A DNA stretch of 64,000 nt from assembly GCA_009760885.1 (NCBI GenBank), contig CM019696.1, positions 40,614,267 through 40,678,266 on the forward strand, in the 5' to 3' direction. The notes under the pieces are model-generated. The model was not told the origin of the DNA. It did not search any database and saw only the letters and a program-made list of their open reading frames with translations. The position numbers and the translations under genes were made by a program. The number at the start of each line of letters is the position of its first letter. Positions within the stretch are counted from its first letter, which is position 1. Positions 32,310 through 43,827 of this stretch are shown piece after piece. This DNA is from Achatina immaculata. Its lineage: Eukaryota; Mollusca; Gastropoda; Stylommatophora; Achatinidae.

Positions 32310-33260
32310 TAGGTTCGGAGGACTCTTTTCATGTTACCAGACGTTGCAAACGTCGTAGATCCAACACTTACCCATTTATTATTTAGGCTAGCCAGATCTC
32401 CTTCCCTAAGTCCACGTTATCAGTTCAGGAGGGCTTCACCTGCACTTCACGCAATGTCATTTATGCCATTACGTGCAAACGTTGCGATATGAAGTATATA
32501 TGGGAGACCGGTTTACGCTTAGGAGACCGTTTTCGTCAACATCTTAACGATATTTCCAAGACAGTAAGTGTTTTGCCAAAGAAACCACAGGGGAAAACGT
32601 GACATCTCTGTTAGTGCAATCAGCTCTTGTTCTGCTCATGTACGATCTCGGAGGGCTCTAGAACATCGCCTTATTTTCCAGGCCGGCCGTCTCCACCCAG
32701 CGAGAATTGACAATATATTTAGCTTCCTTTAAACTTCTTTTGTTTTCACCTATTTTCTATTTTTTATACTCTACTTTCTTGTCTAAGCACCACACATTTC
32801 GCTACATTTTTTTCATTCATCAGTTTCACGTTATCTCCCAGCTTCCCTTTTACCCCAACCACCACCTTGTCTAGCAGCCTGGAGGTATTCATTGGTTTCT
32901 GATCTCTTTCCTGCGCCCTGCCACCCCCAACCCGTGTCGTTCTCTCTTTCACAGCCGCTAACATCCGATTGGTTCAATTTATTTTCCTTTGTGGTCTCCC
33001 AACCTTGTCTTTAGGGCTCATTCTGTTGTACTGTGTACAAGGATGGATGCCACAAAGCTAAGTTTTTCTTTTTCATTTTTCTTCTTTTATTTTATGTTGT
33101 GTATGTAATCCTTGAAAAAGGCTCACGCCGAAATATTGGATGTTGTATGTTTTTCATTATTTGTTTTTTCCCTCACTTTTCTCACTCCCTCTGTTGTTTT
33201 GTAAAACGGTACCATACACCCCTATTTACCTGTATTACTAGAACTGGTTTTACTGCAGTC
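32310..33260 (+). mobile_element. Penelope-like element relic with GIY-YIG endonuclease domain
   Basis: At 32440-32570 the frame reads FTCTSRNVIYAITCKRC, then MKYIWETGLRLGDRFRQHLN. This is the GIY-YIG-type domain of Penelope-like retroelements ('NVIY.I.C..C...YIGET...L..RF..HL'). Gly of YIGET is Trp here. A frameshifted LEHRLIFQAGRLHP follows. No reverse transcriptase is present upstream. At 33105-33150 sits the 3' cassette (TTGAAAAAGGCTCACGCCGAAATATTGGAT). It is a dead fragment. Confidence 0.75.
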
Positions 33261-33427
33261 GTTATCTCTTTTATTAGGCAGGAATGACTCCAGAGTCCGT
33301 TTTCTGGTGCGCTGAAGAGTACATTCAGTATATCTCTTACTTCGTTTGGAACTGCTTCCTTCTGACAGGAAGTGTTGGTTTCGTTTTAAACTCGCTTGCT
33401 GTCTCTATAAAAGAAAAGAAAAATAAA

Positions 33428-34060
33428 TATAAAGACTAGATGAGAAGTAAAGAAGACATCGACAAGATTGGAAATCGAACTGCAAAAAAAGACACTTTAA
33501 GCAGGTAATAAAAGAAGCAAAGATAAAATCATGGCAGGATAACAGTGAAGTATTAAACAACAACCAGAAAGAAGCTACGAAAGTATTTTATAAAAAGATC
33601 AGTGTAATGAGAAAGCGAGCGGAACACTTTAACTCAACAGAGATTGTGAACGATGTTAATGGTGATCCAATATGAGAACCAGAGAGAGTAATACAACGAC
33701 GCAGACAATACTTCGAAAAGTTACTCAATGTACCATACGAGGCAAGCCAAACCCATAATAACAATGCAGCTGGCCCCATAGAACTGGAACCAGACATACT
33801 ACAAGCTGAAATCAGAGAGCTCATCAGAAAGGCCCCAGTGAACAAAGCCCCAGGATGTGATGGAATACCTAATGAGTTAATCAAATGCGCGAAAGACGTT
33901 GGAATAGCTTGGCTTCACAGACTATAACTTGGTATAGGAAAAACAAGAAACGCCACGGGATTGGAGAAACGCTGTAATTATTCCAATATGGAAGAAAAAA
34001 TGCAGTAAAAGGGATTGCAACCAACATAGAGGCATCTCATTGCTAAGCTACAATAATTAA
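33428..34060 (+). mobile_element. LINE family F fragment (region before the RT domain)
   Basis: The frame reads KEATKVFYKKISVMRKRAEHF, RRRQYFEKLLNVPYE, and ELIRKAPVNKAPGCDGIPNE, the linker block before the RT of endonuclease-RT LINEs ('...KAPG.DGIPNELIK'). Frame-shifted HRGISLLS-like sequence follows near 34024. A stop lies at about 33673. The RT core is missing. Confidence 0.8.
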
Positions 34061-34159
34061 TGTATGAGTATATAACTATAGACGGAGCCATGCAGTAAAG
34101 CTGTGATACCAAAATATATAAACTAGGAAACTTAGGAACAGCTCTATTACTTAACGAGT

Positions 34160-34218
34160 ACACAGTTGTGACATTTCGGCGTGAACTTTAACCATACAAG
34201 AATATACAGGACGATGAA

Positions 34219-34263
<45 letters not shown>

Positions 34264-35060
34264 AAAATATAAATTCACATGAATGCTATGTTAACAAAAC
34301 AATTTTTTTAATCATATAAAATGAATAGAGCACTTAGCTGTATCTTGTAAGAAGCTGTGGCTTGTCCGACGATGCGTGTCAGAAATTCGCATGGTAGAGT
34401 GTAGGTAGTATTTGAATGGAGATTTGGGATATGTGATAGATGGGTCGTAAATGAGAGTAGTGGGCGGGGAAACGGTGGAGGGGAGAGAGAGAGAGAGTGA
34501 GATACAATGGTAGTCTAGCCGAGAGAAGGTGAAATATATGATTATAGCTGGGGTAGAGGTGTTGTAAAATGATGCTGTCAAGAGGTTCTGAGCTATGTGT
34601 AACAAGCGCGATAAGGGAGTGGGACTTAGTGGAGAGGAATTATGATTGTGGAAGAGGAGAATGTTAGATGTAGCTGAATAACGTGTTCAAACCATGTGTT
34701 CCAGAGTCCCATATTCCTGAATGTAATGATTCTCAAGCGCTAGGCGGCTTGTGTCATTTACGTGACACTGTTTGATGACTGTTACCAGAAAGTCAGATTT
34801 GCCTCTGTGGTTGGGGCTATTGAAATGATTCGGGACTGATTTCGAAGCATTGCTGGGTGATATCATACAAATGTTTTTTAATGCAGTCCCCTAATCTGAG
34901 GTCAGTTTCACCAATGTAAGTTATTCTGCATCTTTTGCACACAATGACATATATCACATTGCGAGACTCGCATGTAGATCCCTCATGGAGAGGAGATAAT
35001 TTTGGGAAATGTGATCGCTTTCGTTTCCCAGACTACAGAGGATCACAAGTATACTTCCAA
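34160..35060 (-). mobile_element. Second Penelope-like relic, minus strand, with GIY-YIG domain
   Basis: The minus-strand frame reads RNVIYVIVCKRCRITYIGET, then DLRLGDCIKKHLYDI, at about 34960-34850. Here YIGET is intact. Frame-shifted ALENHYIQEYG follows near 34720. A cassette related to the one at 33110 (TTCACGCCGAAATGTC) lies at about 34185-34165, followed outward by the LINE F fragment. A (GA)n tract (34219-34260) interrupts the 3' part. Confidence 0.7.
34219..34261. repeat. (GA)n microsatellite
   Basis: An uninterrupted AG dinucleotide run of about 40 bp. Confidence 0.97.
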
Positions 35061-36159
35061 ACTAAGTTGTGTCAGAATTAATCTAGTTTTTTTTTTTTAA
35101 AATCAAACGTTAACTTGATCGCTCATCGGAAACGATTTATTTGTTTTGAATAATCCTGCTCCTTTTCCGGGAGGTGGATTTTTATCTTTTTCAGCAAAAT
35201 CTGAACGATATCCTGTTCGGGTACACATAAACTTTCCATATCCTTATAAAAACTCAAATCTAATTTTGGTAACCCGGAATTTTCAACAAAATATGTGCTC
35301 AATTTCAATGCGATAAGATTGTTCAAATTATGGAGGCTTGCCAAAGAAACCCCCTATTGTGCATTGACGTCTGTATGTCATTTTTTCCCGATCCCTTTGG
35401 TGCCACAATATATATATATTTGGGAATTTCCACTTGTTCAATGTTACCGTTATAGTGTGTTACGCTGATTGACGTTAACTACCATACTTGGAATAATTCG
35501 TTTTTTTTTCTTTATTCATCAACGGCTTCCTGGTTAGCATGTTCAAGTATTTCTCGTGAAGTGATCAAAGAAAAAAAAAACCACCGTAATATTTATAATA
35601 GAATCAATTAATCCGAAATGTTCAAGAACATCTGTGAGAATTTCCTTTGTAATTTGTTCACTTGCTCTTAGGATTTTTTTAAAGGAGTAGATTCCATCCC
35701 AAGAACTAAACTACTTTACTCATCTATCAAAAGCGAGTCCCCACCCGTTAAAGGACTGTCATGATGTCAGTATTCATCATCATCATGAGAAGAGTATTCG
35801 TTTATTTGTTGATATTGTTGCCCAATATGCACTAGACCATATGTGCGTTTGTCTCAAAATTTTTTTTTTTTTAACCTGGATCCAATTGACGGAATTTCTG
35901 TCATGACCTCAATTTCCTTTCCGGGTGTCACGATTTTCGACCAGACAGGCGATAACGGCTTTGCTATAGAAAAGACCCCCCACCCAACCCCCTTTTTTTG
36001 GGAAAAAGGGGGGGGGGGAGGGTGCAAGATAACGAAGTTTATTAATGGCTGTGATCCCGTGCCTAGACAGTTTGCAGTTCAAGTCCCAGATAACTATTGT
36101 AATTTTTCTTTCTCTCACCTCTAGATGTACTTTGTCGTTTAATTTTTCAGTCTAACCAT
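35061..36159. other. Intergenic stretch, one unexplained ORF
   Basis: A 73-codon minus-strand ORF at 35344-35123 (with LPKLDLSFYKDMESLCVPEQ) has ordinary protein composition but no recognised family. It could be an exon or a transposon part. The rest is AT-rich; C/G runs lie at 35977-36021. Confidence 0.3.
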
Positions 36160-36240
36160 ACACATAAATGCCTTTGAATGTAAATGCTACAGAAGAGTCC
36201 TTCAAATATCATGGATACAAAAAGTAACAAATATACGTAA
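36160..36240 (+). mobile_element. LINE family B internal fragment
   Basis: AATGCCTTTGAATGTAAATG and CAGAAGAGTCCTTCAAATAT match the '[12 protein letters not shown]' block of family B. It is about 80 bp, bounded by unrelated sequence on both sides. Confidence 0.8.
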
Positions 36241-37124
36241 TATTGAATTTTTTTTTTTAACAGTATAGCATGCACAAGGAATTAAGAAAGCAGAGATGTA
36301 GACCTGAGATTGATGTGAGGAGCGCAGCCAATTGTCAAGAGTACGCCGATAATTGGCTTAACTCTGTTAAGCATGAAGGCCTTGCAAAAATATTTTCTGG
36401 TCAGCTTTGGGCTGTGTGGCCGGTGGGAGAGTATGTCGTATGCTTGGAAATGTGTAGTTCTTGATAGTATATTAGTGTTAAGTGTACTGCAGTAAACTAT
36501 GTCATAACTATGATGCTGATGGACTCATCGCTTACATCATATTTACGACATACTGCAGGACACTCAACACTTCTATAACTGCAGTGTCAAGAACAAGCAT
36601 TCCTAGAAATAAATGCTGTATGTCATTTCTGTCCATATTATTTGCTTTTTTTCCTTTCATTTTCTTTCCTTGTATTCTGACTACAATGTAAACTTTATAA
36701 ACAGATACTTCAACAAATTAAATTATGGCTGACAGGAACTACTCTCCCCCCCCCCCCCATACTTAACAATATGGGCACATATGTCTAAGAAATCTATGAC
36801 AAATGATTTTAAAAAACGTGAACAAGTGAAAACTTTGGTGCAATATCACTGAGGTTCAGTAAATGAATTAACTCTTAAACATCAACTTTGTGCCCCAAAC
36901 CCCAGGTATATAAAACGCTCATGTGTTTGTATTGTCAAACATACACACGCAGAAAAAAAAATTTCACGTTTAATTTTCCAGTTCCAAATCTGTTTTACTG
37001 CTCATAAAAAATCAAAAGCCTAGCATTTTAAACATGAAGTAACTCATTGCCACAATAAGCACATACAAATAGCATAATCTTATTAACTCGACGTTCAAGA
37101 ACATAATAATGCACAAAATAAAGC
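36241..37124. other. AT-rich stretch, no gene seen
   Basis: It includes a C-run at 36747-36759. No coding evidence was found. Confidence 0.4.
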
Positions 37125-37398
37125 AATTTACAGTGTGGTCAGAGTTGAAAGCAATTTAGAGTGGGGGTCAGAGCTGAAAATAATTTAGAGTGGAATCAGA
37201 GTTGAAAGCAATTTAGAGTAGGACCAGAGGTTAAAGCAATTTAGAGTAGGGTCAGAGCTGAAAATAATTTAGAGTGGAATCAGAGTTGAAAGCAATTTAG
37301 AGTAGGGTCAGAGCTGAAAATAATTTAGAGTGGAATCAGAGTTGAAAGCAATTAAGAGTAGGACCAGAGGTGAAAGCAATTTAGAGTGGAGCCGAAGT
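37125..37398. repeat. About 30-bp tandem repeat, about nine units
   Basis: Units such as AGCAATTTAGAGTAGGGTCA plus GAGCTGAAA alternate between 'AGCAATTTAGAG' and 'ATAATTTAGAG' subtypes. A higher-order pair (about 60 bp) is visible. Confidence 0.9.
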
Positions 37399-38880
37399 CA
37401 GCAGAAATGTACACTAAGGAAGAAGCAGAGTTGTAGGTGTGGCATCACTCTGGTCTTAAGTCATTACAAGTTTTAAGACCAAAGAAAGAAACCTAAAAAG
37501 CAAGGTAATCTCTCATATCTATGAGATTAAATATGACACTTAAATATGAAACTCACAACAATTATGGTGGCATGTTCAATGACTATTATTTTTTCCCCTT
37601 CATTCACATGAAATCAGTCAAGCCTTCTTCTTATATGGCTTACTTTTTTACTCTGTGGACAGATAATCCACATTTTGAACTAGAGTTTCTCTCTAGGGCT
37701 GAGCAAATGTAGTACTGTTATGCTGTTTTATCATGGAACCTGCAGGACTGGTGAAACAAATGATAAGCAAAACATGCATGAATGGGATTGAAGGCAGAAA
37801 TAGATAAAATGACAAATTCAGTAGTCTCTTTGTATCTGTGGTCATTTTGTTCCAAGCCTTCACACGGAAACTTGAAACTGCAGAACCCTATTAACATACA
37901 TTTTAGACATGTATACACACTTCTGATACAAATGAATTTTAAAATTTATACACAATAAGACATGAACAAAAATAATTAACACAAAAACAGAACAGTGTAG
38001 TTAGGGAAAAATGACAAGTATTGAGAGAGACTTTGAGGGAGAGAACATATTTACATACATGCATATTCAAATCTTGGTGAGTATGTTATGTGAATGCATC
38101 CACATTATAGCAGCTTTAGGAGCACAAGAAACATCATTCTCAATGAATATTCAGCCATATTTAGCATTTTTCGTTCACTACTAAACCAATCACTTTCATT
38201 TTAGATAACATAACAGAAGCACTTCACAGCCTCTCTGGCATGGCAGAATTGACATCATAATTAACTTTATCCTTTGGGGTAATTTTAAACAAAAATGTAT
38301 AAATAAAAACCTCACATCAGCAAAACAGCTCATGCAAAATGATGCTTACACTGTAACAGCAATGATATGTGCGAGCACAAGATGAGGAAATGGCAGACTG
38401 AGAGATGGTTCATGGTGCAGCTCACAAAGGTAGATGTGAACAAAATGTATGAATTCAAATTTATAAATTTTTTAAAATTTACTATTTTTTTTTTCAAACA
38501 CATGAATTGTGGTCCCATGGATAAAAGGAGAGGTGTATATGGAAGAATTAACTTTGAGAGAGTCAAATGAAGACCTGTGCTACTCAATGAGTGTGGAATG
38601 CTAGAAATCGAGAATAATTTCACCATGACTACTACACAATACAAATATTTGCTATGTCCAACAAATAATGACAATATACTGTACTGTTCCTATGGTCCCT
38701 CTGCTAATTCAAGTCATGAAATGAATTTTCACTGGCTGATCGTACAACAGACATGTAGAAAACTGAGGTTTTCATCCAATCGCAGATGAACTCTCCACAA
38801 GCCTATGGCAGCCACACTGAAAACAATACTTTGCTAGAGCACAGTGAAGTTCCTCAGAGATACTGTTGTGTGAATAGCAG
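37399..38880. other. AT-rich stretch, no gene seen
   Basis: Several short ORFs but no domain and no consistent splice pattern. Confidence 0.4.
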
Positions 38881-38884
38881 TATT

Positions 38885-39725
38885 TCATGATGGATAATCA
38901 ACTTAAAAGAAGGAAGGACAGACTAAGAAAAAAGGTAGGACTTGAAAATATGAAAAAAACTGGAAGCCATAACCGGTCATTACCAGCTGAAAGCAATTAA
39001 GCCTGTGTATTACAGGCAACACATTCTGTAAGAGAACCAATGATGTGCAAGTCAAATTCAGATTATAAATCCAAGTCATCAACTTTTCAGAAACACCAGA
39101 GCACTGTAAATGTCACTGAAGACATAGAAGATATATATGTGTCCTGAGCAGGTAAAGGTTATATAATCATACTGACAGAAGTGTTACAGGCATTCTCATG
39201 TCCATCTTGCTTTGAATCGTCAACAGCAGAGGATACTTCTATTATTTCAGAAAACACTGTAGGTCTAGTAAAGTGTTCAAACTGTGGACCTGCCACTGTC
39301 ATGCAGAAATGCCCAGGAAATGTGAGCCTGTTTTACATTTGCACTGTACAATGCCAACTCCCATGTGGAAAAGTGTTGATGTCTTCTGGCAAATATGAAC
39401 ATGGCTCCACCACTAAGTTAGTCGAGAAGTACAAGAAATGAGGAAAAATCCACATTCAATTACTAGAATTTGTGTCAACCATAACCAAGGCAGTTTCTGA
39501 GGAGCTTTCCCAATGATAACCCTCTGGAAAAGTATGCTCATGGTGGGACTAAAAATTCAAATGAATCATTTCACAATCAAACTAAAAATTCAATTGAACC
39601 ACTTCATAATGTCATTCGGTACACATGCCCACAAAATATTTTTGTTGGAAGAAGCAGACATCAGATAACTGAAGATGATGCAATTATTATTTATAATAAA
39701 GAACTCAGAAGAAGGGATATTTTTT
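38885..39725 (+). mobile_element. Probable Mutator-like (MULE) transposase relic
   Basis: Pieces in the plus frames: NQLKRRKDRLRKKVGLENMK near 38893; VLQAFSCPSCFESS with a second VKCSNCG pair (a C2C2 arrangement) at 39181-39290; and after a stop at 39439, HGGTKNSNESFHN then HNVIRYTCPQNIFVGR near 39540-39650. The last resembles the 'HG.TQN.NES.N..IW...PK..FVG' block of Mutator-like transposases found in invertebrates. Stops and frame shifts show decay. The family call is from motif memory. Confidence 0.5.
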
Positions 39726-39743
39726 AGTTACATGACCTATATA

Positions 39744-39836
39744 TTCATTTACATGTCCCTTGTGGAACTTTGCCTCCCTAACGGCACACCTGTAGGCCTC
39801 TCGGTTGCAAGATGGCCTGCTGCTGATGCATCCAAT
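39744..39836 (-). mobile_element. LINE family B 3' tail, minus strand
   Basis: It contains GGGACATGTAAATGAA, GGCAAAGTTCCAC and GATGCATCAGCAGCAGGCC on the minus strand. It is very short (about 90 bp). Confidence 0.85.
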
Positions 39837-40552
39837 TTGGCCCATACATAATTTTAATATTCTGAGAGACAGACAAAAGGCATATTAGATCAAATGAAAA
39901 GAGGAATGTAATGGATTTTAAATTAGAAAGAAGGATAAAAACTCTACAAGCAACAAGAGAACATGTCAGAGATAACTCCCATGTATCAGGAAGATAATAA
40001 TCTAAGTGAACTTTCTTATGCTGTTATACTTCACCTTTGTTTTCTCATTTTCTCAAAATTGCTTTTTTTCACACATGTTTGTTCCTGTGTATCAAGATAC
40101 TTCAAAACCTATCAAAGATGCAGCAGTGAAACTTTGTACAAGTGTTGTACATTCTACGCTCATGATTACAAAACAAAATAATTTGAATTTCATTTAATTG
40201 ATAAAGAGTTATAAAGTATGCTATTTCTCACTTCTTAAATTTTCAAATAAATTAGGTGGATTATTTGAAAAAAAAAAAAAAATTTTAATTATAATTCTTT
40301 CTGCTTATTATCATTATCAAACATCACAGATTGGAAATGCCAAATTTCAAAAGCCCAGATTTACTCAGAACAAAAATATCCTGCCAAATGTACACATTAG
40401 AAATTGTCCACTCTTTAGCCATTTTTATGACCATTTTTCCTAATTTCTATAAAATAATGTTAAATTTTTGCCATTTAAGTTAGTTTTCCTGATTCACAAT
40501 GTTCATCTGAAAGGTTTATTAGCAAAATTTATTCAGAATTATGAGTTTTTCT
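39837..40552. other. AT-rich stretch, no gene seen
   Basis: A-run at 40267-40281. No features were recognised. Confidence 0.4.
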
Positions 40553-43500
40553 CCCCCGTGTGGTACCCGAGATCTGCAAAGAATAGGACCACTGTACCCT
40601 ACCACACATGATTGTAAAAGGCAACTAAGGAGGGTTCTGCATAGGGCCAGTAACCCTATATGGTAAAAAAAGACAATAAGACTGCTACAGAAACAGAAGC
40701 AAGGAAAAAAACAAATGCAGGTGGAAGGAGAAATGCTTATCAGGAAACTGTGCCCATGAAGGTTGTGGATGAAAGCCTGGAAGTCCCCAGCTCGACTGCA
40801 GACCTCCTGGAACCTAAACACAAAATGCAAATAGGCAGCTAGAATGTAAGAACACTTAATCAGACTGGAAAACTAGCACAAGCCATCAAGGAAATGCACA
40901 GATACAAACTAGACATACTAGGAATACAAGAAGCAAGATGGACAGGACAAGGAAAAGGAAATTAACAACATAGCACACAGAAGATACAATAATATGGTCA
41001 GGTAAAGAAGATCATCATGAAGGAGGAGTAGCATTGATTTTAACAAAAGAAGCATCAAGAGCATTGCTGAAATGGACCCCTATAAATGAGAGATTATTAT
41101 ATGCACGCTTCAACTCAATATTCACAAAGCTGTCTACTATAGTTTGTTATGCACCAACAGAAGCAGCTGAAGAGGAATTAAAAGGAGATTTTTACAACAG
41201 CCTCCAAGCCACAGTAGAAAAAAATAAAAAAGCATGATATGCTATTCATCTTGGGCGACTTCAATGCAAAAGTAGGTGAAGGAAATGAAGATAGAAGAAG
41301 AATCATGGGAAGAGAAGGAATTGGAGAATTAAATGAAAATGGAGAAAGACTGTGCAGTTTCGACGAAGAAAACATGACGACCATCAGAGGCACAATTTTC
41401 CAACATAAAAACATCCATAAAGTGACTTGGAGGTCACCAGATAAAACCACAGAAAACCAAATCGATCACATACTAATAAACAACAAGATGTGAGAGCAAG
41501 GAAAGGAGCAGATGCAGGAAGTGATCACAACTTCTGGTACCAAAAAATAAATCTAAAATTAAGGAAAGCCAAAATCAGAGAACACAGAAAGATATGTTTT
41601 GATACAACAAAACTGAAAGACCAGCAAACAAGAAATGAATTCTCAATAGTACTTAAGAACCGCTTCAGTATCCTACAAGACAAAGCAGAAATGTCCATAC
41701 TAGAGTTCAATAAAACACTACAGGAAACAGCAAAAGAGGTGCTGGGATATCGGAAATGGAGAAAAGAGGAATGGATAAGCAAGACCACATGGGAAAAGAT
41801 AGAGCAAAGAAAGGAAATCAAGAAAAAATTACTGAACACCAAATCACAGAGACTAAAAGAACACGTTTTAAGTAATTATGCACAAAAAGACAAGGAAGTG
41901 AAGGAATCATGCCGTCAAGATAAATAATACTATGACAACTTAGCAGAAGCAGCAGAGAAAGCAGCATATGCAAATGACATGAAAACCATATACAAAATCA
42001 CAAAGCAGAAGACAGGTAACTTCAGCACAAGATGTGAGAGTGCAATAAGGACACATAAGAGACAACTGATCAGTGGAGAAAGAGAAAAAATTGAAAGATA
42101 GAGGGAACACTTTAACACACTACTAAACAGAACACAAGCAGCACAAACAATAGACATACCTGAAGCAAAAACAGAACTAAACATCAATACAAGACCAATA
42201 ACAATAACTGAAGTAAAGAGGCAATAAAGAAGCTAAAATTAGACAGAGCACCAGGTGAAGATGAAGTGACTGCTGAGATGTTGAAAGCAGAAGAAACAGA
42301 AACACCAAAACAACTCTGCCAGATACTACAACAAATCTGAGATCTAGAAAAAGCTCCAGAGGAGTGGAAAACTGGCCTTTTAGTAAAACTACCAAAGAAG
42401 GGTGACCTCAGAGATTGCGGGAACTGGAGAAGCATTATCCTACTGCCACTCACCAGTAAAGTATTTTGCAGAATAATCATCAACAGAATTGTACTAGCAC
42501 TTGAGGAAAAACTTCAGAAAGAGCAGGCAGGATTTAGGAAAGGAAGATAATGCATAGACCACATATTTGTACTTAGACAAATATTAGAACAGGCAAATGA
42601 GTGGCATAGCACAACAGTGCATTGTTTATAGATTTTGAGAAAGCCTCTGACAATGTCAACAGAGATGCACTGTGGAAAATCCTAAGATGGCATGGCATCC
42701 CCCATAAGATAGTGAATGTAATCAAAGCCCTATATGAAGGTTTTCAGTGCAAAGTGATCTGTGGAGAACATACCTCCAGCAGCTTTAGGGTACAAACAGG
42801 AGTGAAGCAGGGATGTGTACTATCACCAACATTATTTATCTTGGCAGTAGACTGGTTAATGAAGGAGGCAACATTAGACAAACGCAGAGGATTACAATGG
42901 ACCCTTGACGCAATGCTGGAGGACCTTGACATTGCAAACGACATCTGTCTGCTATCAAGCAACCACACATAACATGGGACTAAATATCAATGCAGGAATG
43001 ACAAAGTTAATGAAGCAAAATGTGAACAACAGAAATGTACTCAGAGTAGGTAGCAAGTTAGTGGAGGAGGTCAATGAATTTGCATATCTTGGCAGTAGAG
43101 TAGTAGAAAATGGAGACAGCACAGAGGACATCAACAGCAGACTTACTAGAGCAAACCAGGCTTTTGCAATGCTGCAGACTATATGGAAATCTAAAAAACT
43201 AAGCATGAATACGAAAATCAGGATATTTAAGAGTAATGTTCCAAGTGTACTACTCAATGGATGTGAATGCTGGAAAATCACCAAAACCATAGAAAACAAG
43301 TTGAATTCTTTCCAGCCTAAATGTTTATGAAGAATTAGAAAAAAATATTTTGGCCAAACACCATAAGAAATAACATCTTATTGGTAAAAAATGCAGATGA
43401 AGCCACTGACAGCAATTATTGAAGAAAGATGCTGGCCATGGTTGGGACATGTGCTCCAAATGACTGGCAACTCAATACCAAAAACAGCATTAAGATGGAC

Positions 43501-43690
43501 ACCACAGGGGAACAGAAGTAAGGGTAGACCAAAAGAGACATGGAGAAGAACAACAGAAAGGATGTTGAGCAAAAGAGGGCTCACCTGGGCAAGAGCAGAA
43601 AAAAAGCCAAAGGACAGGCATTTGTGGAAAACCCTTGTGAAAGCCTCATGTGCCTGGGCACTTAAAGTTCAGAGAGAGAGAGAGAGAGAT
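40553..43690 (+). mobile_element. LINE family A copy 3: near-complete endonuclease-RT element, decayed
   Basis: About 3.1 kb in order: 5' leader; APE endonuclease (VRTLNQTGKLAQAIKEMHRY, ILGIQEARWTG near 40840-40950; SIFTKLSTIVCYAPTEAAEE; LGDFNAKVGEGNEDR near 41250; GSDHNFW at 41520); linker with LDRAPGEDEVT; RT (EKASDNVNRDALW, TGVKQGCVLSPTLFI, about 42640-42840); C-terminal block; and a (GA)n tail at 43670-43689. The RT catalytic FADD is changed to IAND near 42930, and FEKAFD to FEKASD, so it cannot be active. Stops or frameshifts occur at about 40841, 41236, 41491, 42549, 42620 and 42970. Structure and motifs fit RTE-like LINEs. The downstream SKA3 is on the opposite strand. Confidence 0.92.
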
Positions 43691-43827
43691 GTGTTTTTCT
43701 ATCTGAGGATTTATTGTCCCCTTAACAAAGATTGTATTTAGAAATCGTGAGCATACACATGAGGAAATATTTTACGTGAAATGTTTTAATGTATCAAGAC
43801 ATATGCTTGACATAAATCAGGCACTTA

